Of a stretch of DNA of 48,544 nucleotides, positions 34,797-41,173 are shown one piece after another. The notes below the pieces were generated by a model that saw only the letters and a list, made by a program, of their open reading frames with translations, was not told the DNA's origin and did not search any database. The DNA is from Bacteroidales bacterium (GTDB lineage: Bacteria > Bacteroidota > Bacteroidia > Bacteroidales > UBA932), in NCBI GenBank assembly GCA_017478685.1, contig JAFVDC010000091.1, positions 1-48,544 on the forward strand, in the 5' to 3' direction. Made by a program: the position numbers and the translations under genes. The stretch's first letter is position 1. Every line of letters starts with the position of its first letter.

Positions 34797-35874
34797 GATT
34801 TGGAAACCGCTCATATCGCTGCTCTTTGCCCTTGCTGTAACGGCTGTCAGTCCTGAGGACGGGTCACTCTGGATGGCTACTTCCGGAGACGGGCTTTACA
34901 GGTTTGGACGCAATGGGCGCGTGCTCCATTACAGCGTTTCTTCCGGGCATATCAATAATGATACAGTACAGTCACTGGCTTTTGATGCTGCCGGTACCCT
35001 GTACATTCTGGATGCTGCCGGTTCACTAACCCGTTATTCTTCTGTGGAGGGGTTCTCTGCTTTTGAATCGGGCGTTGGTGCCCTGAGTGAATCGGCCGGT
35101 ATACCTTATATAATAAAGGACAGCCTGCTGTATTCTCTCTCCGGAGATTCTCCTGAACTTGTGAGAGCTTTGCCTTTCAGCATTTCTTCAGGAGTTATTC
35201 CTGAACTGGAGTATGAAGAAGAAGTGCATCCAGACTCTTCATCGGATAAAGAGGAGAGTTCCGGGTTTAAATTGTGGCCGGTTATCATTGCGCTTCTTGC
35301 CGGACTATGCCTTGGCGCAGTTCTATCGAGGCTTTTTGCCGCAAAGAAAGTTGTTCCGCAGAAGCCTGTCGTTGAGGTTAAGCCGCTTGTTCAGAAGCCG
35401 CTTGTCCAATCGACGGTTTATCCTGAACCTGTTGTTCCTGAACCCGTTGTTCCGGAAACTCCCGTTTTTGAGCAAGATTCCGTTCAGGAGGAAGATTCCT
35501 CATCCATGCCCACAGACAACAACATCGTTGCCGCACTGCAGGCATCGGAGTTCGGCCGGCAGGTACTGGAGCATGTTTCGGCCCATCTGTCGGATTCCGG
35601 TTATGGCGTTGAGCAAATTGCCGCAGACCTTGGCATTACGCGTATCCACGTAAACCGTAAACTCAAGGCCGAAACCGGTTATTCTCCGTCCACAGTGTTC
35701 AAGACCATCCGCATGACTCAGGCTAAGAGGCTCCTTCTTGAGGGCCGGTATCCCGTTGCCGAAATTGCAACGCGCTGCGGATTCTCAACGGCATCATATT
35801 TCTCCACTGCGTTCAAGGACTTCTTCGGCCAGTCTCCGTCAGAGTTCCTCATTTCTCAGAACAAGGCAAAATGA
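34795..35874 (+). CDS. Membrane AraC-family regulator with short beta-propeller remnant
   Basis: About 359 residues. The open frame extends back to 34738, but a terminator and promoter lie there, so the likely start is the TTG at 34795, giving IWKPLISLLFALAVTAV as signal or anchor helix; no in-frame ATG exists before 34873. Next come one to two reg_prop-like propeller blades (DGSLWMATSGDGLYRFGRNG, TLYILDAAGSLTRYS), a transmembrane helix (KLWPVIIALLAGLCLGAVLSRLF), a Pro/Val/Glu linker (PEPVVPEPVVPE), and a C-terminal AraC HTH (YGVEQIAADLGITRIHVNRKL, IATRCGFSTASYFSTAFKDFFGQSP). Hybrid two-component regulators carry many such blades plus kinase domains; this is a much reduced version. Its stop overlaps the next ATG (ATGA). 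Confidence 0.82.
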   Translation: MIWKPLISLLFALAVTAVSPEDGSLWMATSGDGLYRFGRNGRVLHYSVSSGHINNDTVQSLAFDAAGTLYILDAAGSLTRYSSVEGFSAFESGVGALSESAGIPYIIKDSLLYSLSGDSPELVRALPFSISSGVIPELEYEEEVHPDSSSDKEESSGFKLWPVIIALLAGLCLGAVLSRLFAAKKVVPQKPVVEVKPLVQKPLVQSTVYPEPVVPEPVVPETPVFEQDSVQEEDSSSMPTDNNIVAALQASEFGRQVLEHVSAHLSDSGYGVEQIAADLGITRIHVNRKLKAETGYSPSTVFKTIRMTQAKRLLLEGRYPVAEIATRCGFSTASYFSTAFKDFFGQSPSEFLISQNKAK

Positions 35875-37652
35875 AACTGAGGAGGGCTCTCATATCGGTT
35901 GTAGCACTGCTGAGCTGGATTGGCGGTAATGCCCAGTCTGCGCCGGATGTCCGTACTAAACTCAGTTTCAGGGTTGGAAAATCAGAGGTAAACCCCAATT
36001 TCATGGGCAATGAGGCCGCCCTGAACCTTATGGATCAGGTGTTTGGCGCTCCTGTCACGCCTTCTGCCATTGAAATTACGGGTGTTTCATCTCCGGAGGG
36101 CCCCTATTCCCTCAATGCCAGGCTGGCCCGTGAGCGTGCCGCCGCAACGCTGGACTTTTTGAAAGCCCGTTATCCTTCCGTTCCGGATTCCCTGTTCACG
36201 GTAAGCACTGTTGCCGAAGATTGGGATGGAGTGGTCCGGTATCTGAAGCGCTCGGACAAACCCTGGAAGGAGCAGGCTCTTAAGATCATTGAGTCCGGCG
36301 GCAAAAACAGAAAAGCCCAGCTTAAGGACCTTTGGGTTGGTGAAGCCTGGGACGATCTTGTTAAAAATGTGTTCCCCGTTCTTAGGAAAGCGGAGATTAC
36401 AGTTTCGCTTCCGGCCTATGAAGATCCTTCGCCAATGCTTAGTTTCCGTAGGGGGTACAGGCACCTGGATCCGGAACTTTCCCATAATTCAGAAATACTT
36501 TCTTCCGTAAAGAAAAAAATAGATGGAGGGTATAGCGGCCCTATAGTCCTCACCGGCTACCATTCCCCGGACGGTAGTGCTTCGGCCAATGAAAAACTCT
36601 CGCTTGCCCGTGCCCAGAAAGTGAAGGACTATCTTGTGAATGTCCTTGGGTACCCGGCCGAAAAAATTGAAATCCGCGGCGGAGGAGTGGACTGGGAAAA
36701 ATTCGCCGCCACAGTTGAATATTCGTATTATGGTCCGGACCGCGCCCGCGTTTTGTCAATTCTGAGGGACCAGAATCTGACATCGGCTCAGAAGAAACAG
36801 GCGCTGCTTTCTCTTAGAGGCGGTGCAACTTGGAGGGAACTCAAGGAAAATCAGATGCCTGCGCTTTGTGCGGTTGGCATAGAATATAGTGAAGAGCCGG
36901 AGTCGGTAAAGCCCCCGAAGCAAGAGGAGCCGCCGGTGGAGGAAGAACCTCCGGTAGTGGAGCCCCCAGTAGTGGAGCCACCGGTAGTGGAGCCTCCAGT
37001 AGTGGAGCCGCCAGTGGTAGAACCTCCGGTGGTGGAGCCCCCTGGTGTAGAGGAACCGCCGGTGGTGGAAGAACCTCCGGTGAAGGAGGAGGAACCTAAA
37101 GTAGAACTTCAGGTAAAGGGCACTGCTCTTTTTGGCGTCGGGACCAATCTCCTTTTCGATGCCGTGACAGGTGTGAACGCATCTGTCGATATTCCCGTTG
37201 GCAAACACTGGGACATTACCGCAGACTTTATTTTCCCTTGGTGGAAAGACCGCAGCCAAAATCTTGCTTTACAGCTTCTCCATGTGGATCTGGGGGCACG
37301 CTATTATTTCAAACCATGGGAAAATCGCAGCCAGGATGTACTCAGAGGCTGGTTTGCAAGTGCTTCTGCAGGTGCTGGCTACTACGATTTCGCCTTTTGG
37401 AACCCTAAAGGCGTCCAGGGAGAGGAGATAAAGCTCTCATTAGGTGGTGGTTACACCTGGGCGCTTGGTGATTGGTGGAGACTTACCGCAGAGCTTGGTA
37501 TAGGCCCTGTATTTACCAAATATCGCATTTATGAGGCCGAAGCCCCTGACCGTCTTGTTGTCACTGATCAGCGCTCCAATGTCTTCCTAAGGCCTACAAC
37601 GGCAAAAATTTCTCTTACTTACCTGCTCCATAGTGCCTCTAGAGCCCAGTAA
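35871..37652 (+). CDS. DUF3575 protein with N-terminal OmpA-like repeats and Pro-Val-Glu linker
   Basis: A 593-residue exported protein with a signal peptide ending near GNAQ (residue 22). Two OmpA-like segments follow (GVSSPEGPYSLNARLARERA; GYHSPDGSASANEKLSLARA), then a linker of tandem PPVVE units (about 355-408), then a C-terminal DUF3575 barrel-like domain (GVGTNLLFDAVTGVNASVDI, HVDLGARYYFKPW, RPTTAKISLTYLL). The plan equals that of the protein at 14622-16451. It overlaps the upstream regulator gene by 4 nt, so regulator and envelope protein are co-translated. The barrel may sit in the outer membrane with the OmpA parts on peptidoglycan; the long rigid linker would span the periplasm. It could be a base for an orphan or third pilus system. 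Confidence 0.82.
   Translation: MKLRRALISVVALLSWIGGNAQSAPDVRTKLSFRVGKSEVNPNFMGNEAALNLMDQVFGAPVTPSAIEITGVSSPEGPYSLNARLARERAAATLDFLKARYPSVPDSLFTVSTVAEDWDGVVRYLKRSDKPWKEQALKIIESGGKNRKAQLKDLWVGEAWDDLVKNVFPVLRKAEITVSLPAYEDPSPMLSFRRGYRHLDPELSHNSEILSSVKKKIDGGYSGPIVLTGYHSPDGSASANEKLSLARAQKVKDYLVNVLGYPAEKIEIRGGGVDWEKFAATVEYSYYGPDRARVLSILRDQNLTSAQKKQALLSLRGGATWRELKENQMPALCAVGIEYSEEPESVKPPKQEEPPVEEEPPVVEPPVVEPPVVEPPVVEPPVVEPPVVEPPGVEEPPVVEEPPVKEEEPKVELQVKGTALFGVGTNLLFDAVTGVNASVDIPVGKHWDITADFIFPWWKDRSQNLALQLLHVDLGARYYFKPWENRSQDVLRGWFASASAGAGYYDFAFWNPKGVQGEEIKLSLGGGYTWALGDWWRLTAELGIGPVFTKYRIYEAEAPDRLVVTDQRSNVFLRPTTAKISLTYLLHSASRAQ
36948..37070 (+). repeat. 15-bp tandem repeat encoding PPVVE
   Basis: Six consecutive 15-bp units read PPVVE, followed by PPGVE, one Glu and another PPVVE. 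Third positions vary (CCN, GTA/GTG), so the units have diverged at silent sites. The unit length is a multiple of three, so copy-number changes keep the frame and only alter linker length. Confidence 0.85.
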
Positions 37653-37697
37653 TGTTTCAAAATCTAAACCCTTTTGATTTTGAAACATAGTTGGTTT
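37652..37697 (+). terminator. Rho-independent terminator after the third DUF3575 gene
   Basis: ATGTTTCAAAATC (37652-37664) and GATTTTGAAACAT (37676-37688) form a perfect 13-bp stem with an 11-nt loop, beginning at the stop codon. After AGTTGG there is a run of six T. Confidence 0.75.
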
Positions 37698-37709
37698 TTT
37701 CTTCCTTTT

Positions 37710-37788
37710 GAGATCTCTCCATGCGCTTCGCTTAGTCGAGATGACAAAGATGTCATTTCGAGTGAGCGGAGCGAGTCGAGAAATCTCA
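37710..37788. repeat. Inverted pair of GTCATTTCGAG repeats
   Basis: One copy on the minus strand (37710-37745) and one on the plus strand (37752-37788, GTCATTTCGAGTGAGCGGAG ... GAGAAATCTC) meet head to head over 6 nt. The pair can fold into a long imperfect hairpin of about 36 bp. It lies just upstream of the toxin-antitoxin promoter. Confidence 0.75.
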
Positions 37789-37795
37789 TATGCTA

Positions 37796-37826
37796 TTGCA
37801 TCTTCCAAATATTGTGCATATATTTG
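37796..37826 (+). promoter_or_regulatory. Promoter and possible operator of the antitoxin operon
   Basis: TTG (37796-37798), 20 nt, then TATATTTG (37819-37826) forms a Bacteroidota promoter 16 nt before the ATG at 37843. The palindrome TTGTACAA (37824-37831) overlaps its end and the arms GCATAT/ATATGC flank it at 37816 and 37841. This is suitable for autorepression by a Phd-type antitoxin. Confidence 0.7.
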
Positions 37827-37842
37827 TACAAATTATTGTTAT

Positions 37843-38097
37843 ATGCAAGTAGTAACCATTTCCGGCTTCAGGGCCAACATCAAACAGTACTATGATAATG
37901 TTCTTCTCACCGAGGAGCCTTTAATCATTACCAAAGGGGATAATGGTGCAGTTTTAATCCCTCTCAAGGAGTTTAATTCCTTGCAGCGGCGCCTTGAATT
38001 CTATAAGAATACGCAGGCTGTGCGTGATTTAAAGGAGGCTGTGGACCAAATGGCTTCCGGAAAACTCATTGAGGTAACCGATATCGACGCCTTATGA
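37843..38097 (+). CDS. Type II antitoxin, Phd/YefM family
   Basis: An 84-residue protein starting MQVVTISGFRANIKQYYDNV, the normal length and N-terminal DNA-binding fold of Phd/YefM antitoxins. PLIITKGDNGAVLIPLKEFNSL is the typical central strand pair, and the rest forms the toxin-neutralising helix (AVRDLKEAVDQMASGKL). The start at 37843 is chosen from the promoter and family length; upstream codons fall in a repeat. It overlaps the next gene by 4 nt (ATGA). Antitoxins of this family repress their own promoter, and the palindrome at 37824-37831 is a candidate site. Confidence 0.9.
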   Translation: MQVVTISGFRANIKQYYDNVLLTEEPLIITKGDNGAVLIPLKEFNSLQRRLEFYKNTQAVRDLKEAVDQMASGKLIEVTDIDAL

Positions 38098-38837
38098 AGC
38101 TCTATTTAAGCCCCAAAGCACAGTATCAATTTCAGGCTTTGAAGGCAAAGAACATCAAGTACGCAGAGCAGGTCAAGGCCATTCTATTGGACATTAAGGA
38201 GCATCCTCTGGAGGGTATCGGCACGCCTGAACTCTTTGACATTTCCCTGCCTGGATACTGGGAGCGCCGTTTCAATGGAAGCGGCATGATAGTCTATTAC
38301 CATGAGGAAGATTATGTGGTAATAATCAGCATAGGCAACGAACTTCTGCCGTCGTTTGAGGAGTTGCCGTCTGCTCTCAGGAAAATGTCTCAGACGGACT
38401 ATGCTGCCTCCATTCGTCTAATGGAAGCCAACAGGGCGCATGAAGACGATCCTAAAGTGGGGATATTCTGGTATAATAGTTCCTGGAATGAATTATTCGG
38501 CGTTGTGGCGCGTTCTCTTAGGGATTATTCCAAGCCCAATGCTTCCGAGGGGCGCATAACATGCTCTGAAATGCATGAGGCCGTATGGAAGAAAGAGTAT
38601 AACCGCCAAAAGTTTCACGGAGACGGTTCCGGCCCGTTTATCGGCCCTTATGAGAACAAGCCCCGGGGGAGGGTATTCTATCTTGTAGAAGAAGACCGCT
38701 TTGTGGTTGCAGTTGGAAAATGGCTGGAAGAATACCCTCAGGCCAGGGAACTTATTCTGGAGGAATTTGATCTCCCCAGGGATAAAACGTCATTTGAGTA
38801 CGCTGTACACTGGGATATCGGCCACACTTGGCGTTAG
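38094..38837 (+). CDS. YoeB-like protein fused to an unknown C-terminal domain, active site altered
   Basis: A 247-residue protein. Residues 1-84 align without gaps to the YoeB/Txe mRNA-interferase fold (MKL, HPLEGIGTPELF, LPGYWERRF, IVYYHEEDYVVIIS). Compared with E. coli YoeB as I remember it, E46 is kept but catalytic R65 is Met, H83 is Glu and Y84 is Leu, so ribosome-dependent cleavage is doubtful. Normal YoeB stops at about 84 residues; here some 150 more follow (IGIFWYNSSWNELFGV-like strand, then PRGRVFYLVEEDRFVVAVGKW and EYAVHWDIGHTWR), which look like a complete small domain I cannot name. It is coupled to the antitoxin gene by an ATGA overlap. It could be a toxin with a new activity in the C-terminal domain or a degenerated module. 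Its stop overlaps the convergent pbpC stop by 4 nt. Confidence 0.75.
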   Translation: MKLYLSPKAQYQFQALKAKNIKYAEQVKAILLDIKEHPLEGIGTPELFDISLPGYWERRFNGSGMIVYYHEEDYVVIISIGNELLPSFEELPSALRKMSQTDYAASIRLMEANRAHEDDPKVGIFWYNSSWNELFGVVARSLRDYSKPNASEGRITCSEMHEAVWKKEYNRQKFHGDGSGPFIGPYENKPRGRVFYLVEEDRFVVAVGKWLEEYPQARELILEEFDLPRDKTSFEYAVHWDIGHTWR

Positions 38838-40987
38838 TTTATATAGAAGGTGACGGCGGCGGATTCGCCGTTTTCGTCCACTATGGTAAGGGTATGTTTC
38901 CCTTTTTCCGGAGCCAGTTTCATCTCATGGATGAGACTGGTTTCTCCTATATAGTTTCCGTCCAGATGCCACCATATTTTTGTGGCGGGATTGTGGTGCG
39001 CGGCCTTGAAAACGGCACCTTCAACTTTCCCGGAGAGCTGCCTGGGAAGCTGCAGCGTACTCCCCTGTGAGGGGTAAATGAAGCCGATAGATGCCGTAAC
39101 GGCCTTCTTTGCGCCTGTATACTCCGGATGATGCGGCCTGTAATACCACTCCATTGCGGGTGGCAGCACAAACTCCCCGTTTTTGTGATACGGGCAGGCC
39201 TGCGTGTCAAGCCCAGCCGCCGGAATAAGCATATCCTCCGTGTCCGTGCAGTCCGGCCCGGCAAGGTACCCGGACTCCTTGCAAACCACCGCCCAGTGAG
39301 ATTCTTCGGCTCCGCCCTTTGGGCTCCGCTCAGAATGACAGTCGGGCATCTCAAACCAACCCTTGCTCACCGGAAGGAGGTTGAGAATGTCAAACATCAC
39401 AGGGCCGGCAACGCGTGCACCGGTGAGTCCCGGAACGCCCTGGCCTTCGGCATTCCCCGCCCATACTCCTATGGTGTAATCCGGAGTCATTCCAACAGCC
39501 CAGGAGTCCCTGAAACCATAGCTGGTGCCGGTTTTCCAGGCTGCTTTGCGTACAGAGCGTATGAGCCGCCAGTCTAATTCATCGGGCCTGTTAACCTCCT
39601 TCAGGGCGTCAAGCGTATACCATGCGGAAAGGTTTTCTGCAGCGTCTTTTACCATGTTTGAATACATGCGCGTGATCTGGTCCAGCCTGCATTCACCTCC
39701 GCCAAGAATCAATGATAGTCCATAGTGGTAGGCTTCATTTTCTAAAGTGGTAATGTTACATTTTCGTAAGTTATCCAAGAACTTTGGGGCGCCGTATTCC
39801 TGGAGTAGAAATACTGCCGGGATATTGAGGGAGCGCGCCAAGGCCTCATTCGCCGGAACGGCTCCATAGTACTGGTGGTCAAAGTTTTGAGGCGCAAATC
39901 CGCTAAGGTTAATGGGAACGTCAGGAAGAAGGGTGCGGGGGAGTATAGTGCCCTCTTCAAGGGCAGCCGCATACAGCGCCGGCTTAAGGATACTGCCTGT
40001 TGAGCGTGGCGATGCCGCTACATCTACCTGTGCACCCGGGCGTGTTCTCTCCGGGGAAGTGTTCCCTACATAGGCTATTATGTTGCCGCTGTGGTTGTCT
40101 ATTACCACTGCAGCCATGTCGGCAATGCCTTCCTTGGCGTAATCGTCGCTTCTCCTGCTGCAAGCTTCCTCTACAGCCTTTTGAGTGGAAAACAGTATTC
40201 CGGTTCTTGTCCGTTCTCCTTTTTTGCAGTGCTCTACGTAGTGGCTGGCATAGCCGGGGAGTTGAAGTGGTGCTTCAGGTAAAGGCTCCTCAAGTGATAA
40301 TTCAAGCGTTTCTGCATCTATGTTTCCGTGCTCATAAAGCTTCTGAAGCAGTCTGTTTCGTTTTTCCTTGAGCTGTTCACGGTTTTTCCCGGGGTGCATG
40401 GACGCCGGCGCATTGGGGAGCACTGCCAGAGTGGCAGATTCGGCCCAAGAGAGTTCCGCGGCGGGCCTCCCGAAGTATCTCCATGCGGCGGCTTCAAGCC
40501 CCACTACATTACCTCCAAACGGCGCATGGGCTGCATACAGCGCCAGAATTTTTTTCTTGGAGTATCGCAGTTCCAGCCTTGTGGCCTGCACCGCCTCAAT
40601 GGCTTTTTGCCAGATGGTGCGCTCTTTCCCGCGGGAGAGCCTTATCACCTGCATGGTGATGGTGGAGCCGCCGCTTACCGTGTGCCCGTGGCTCAGATTG
40701 TCTTTGAGGGCACGCCCTATTGCCAGCGGATCCACGCCGGGATGCCACCGGAAGCGCTTGTCCTCAAACTGGATAAGGGCCGTGGCAAAGCGCTCCGGCA
40801 CGGTATCGGACGGGGGAAACCGCCACTGCCCGTCATCGGCAATCCTTGCCCCAAGGAGTTCTCCTTCGGCACTTTCTACAACTGTGGAATAAGGAACGCC
40901 CTTAAACAGTTCCCGCGGCAGGCACAACAGCCATGCCAGGGCAATTGCCCCGGCCACAACCAGTATTATTCTGTTCCTTTTTTTCAT
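38834..40987 (-). CDS. pbpC: Penicillin-binding protein 1C
   Basis: A 717-residue bifunctional peptidoglycan synthase. It has an N-terminal membrane helix (residues 5-24). The glycosyltransferase 51 domain contains catalytic E75 in QFEDKRF and GGSTITMQ. The transpeptidase domain contains S332-I-L-K335, S386-L-N and K485-T-G. The C-terminal region after about residue 610 fits the PBP1C-specific BiPBP_C domain. The start at 40987 follows a strong AAGGGGGG Shine-Dalgarno; codons upstream of it are not used. Residues 550-564 (CHSERSPKGGAEESH) come from an interspersed repeat inserted in frame between transpeptidase and C-terminal domains. It follows the alpha-2-macroglobulin gene, a conserved pairing in which PBP1C is thought to repair the wall where the trap protein acts. 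Confidence 0.93.
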   Translation of the reverse strand: MKKRNRIILVVAGAIALAWLLCLPRELFKGVPYSTVVESAEGELLGARIADDGQWRFPPSDTVPERFATALIQFEDKRFRWHPGVDPLAIGRALKDNLSHGHTVSGGSTITMQVIRLSRGKERTIWQKAIEAVQATRLELRYSKKKILALYAAHAPFGGNVVGLEAAAWRYFGRPAAELSWAESATLAVLPNAPASMHPGKNREQLKEKRNRLLQKLYEHGNIDAETLELSLEEPLPEAPLQLPGYASHYVEHCKKGERTRTGILFSTQKAVEEACSRRSDDYAKEGIADMAAVVIDNHSGNIIAYVGNTSPERTRPGAQVDVAASPRSTGSILKPALYAAALEEGTILPRTLLPDVPINLSGFAPQNFDHQYYGAVPANEALARSLNIPAVFLLQEYGAPKFLDNLRKCNITTLENEAYHYGLSLILGGGECRLDQITRMYSNMVKDAAENLSAWYTLDALKEVNRPDELDWRLIRSVRKAAWKTGTSYGFRDSWAVGMTPDYTIGVWAGNAEGQGVPGLTGARVAGPVMFDILNLLPVSKGWFEMPDCHSERSPKGGAEESHWAVVCKESGYLAGPDCTDTEDMLIPAAGLDTQACPYHKNGEFVLPPAMEWYYRPHHPEYTGAKKAVTASIGFIYPSQGSTLQLPRQLSGKVEGAVFKAAHHNPATKIWWHLDGNYIGETSLIHEMKLAPEKGKHTLTIVDENGESAAVTFYIN
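39298..39339 (-). repeat. Interspersed GTCATTCTGAG repeat inside pbpC
   Basis: On the minus strand this 42-bp stretch reads GTCATTCTGAGCGGAGCCC ... GAAGAATCTC, a variant of the spacer repeats at 240-282 and 1414-1480. It keeps the reading frame and encodes HSERSPKGGAEESH at a domain boundary. Confidence 0.75.
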
Positions 40988-40997
40988 ATCCCCCCTT

Positions 40998-41151
40998 GGA
41001 CCTGGTCCAGTGCAAATCTGGACGAGGTGCAATTATACCCCCTGGACCTGGTCCACCAAGTATGGGCTACATATACTTGAGTGGCACACCTGTTGGACCA
41101 GGTCCAGCCACTAAAAATGTACCTGGTCCAAAAATGCCTTGGACCAGGTCC
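40998..41151. repeat. Cluster of GGACCWGGTCC palindromes between a2m and pbpC
   Basis: The 11-bp palindrome GGACC(T/A)GGTCC occurs exactly at 40998-41008, 41044-41054, 41095-41105 and 41141-41151. A 10-of-11 copy lies at 41119-41129 and a decayed one near 41020-41030. The 186-bp spacer between the two genes consists mostly of these copies and their flanks. They could be binding sites of a dimeric regulator, an mRNA processing/stability region, or a small repeat family. Confidence 0.75.
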
Positions 41152-41173
41152 ACAGGCAGTTGTTGTAAGAGAA

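Noticed and set aside
37708..37842. N-terminal extension of the antitoxin
   Set aside because: The codons derive from an interspersed repeat and the promoter; the family length fits the ATG at 37843.
40998..41151. CRISPR array in the a2m-pbpC spacer
   Set aside because: The repeat unit is only 11 bp, perfectly palindromic and irregularly spaced, with no regular spacers or cas genes.
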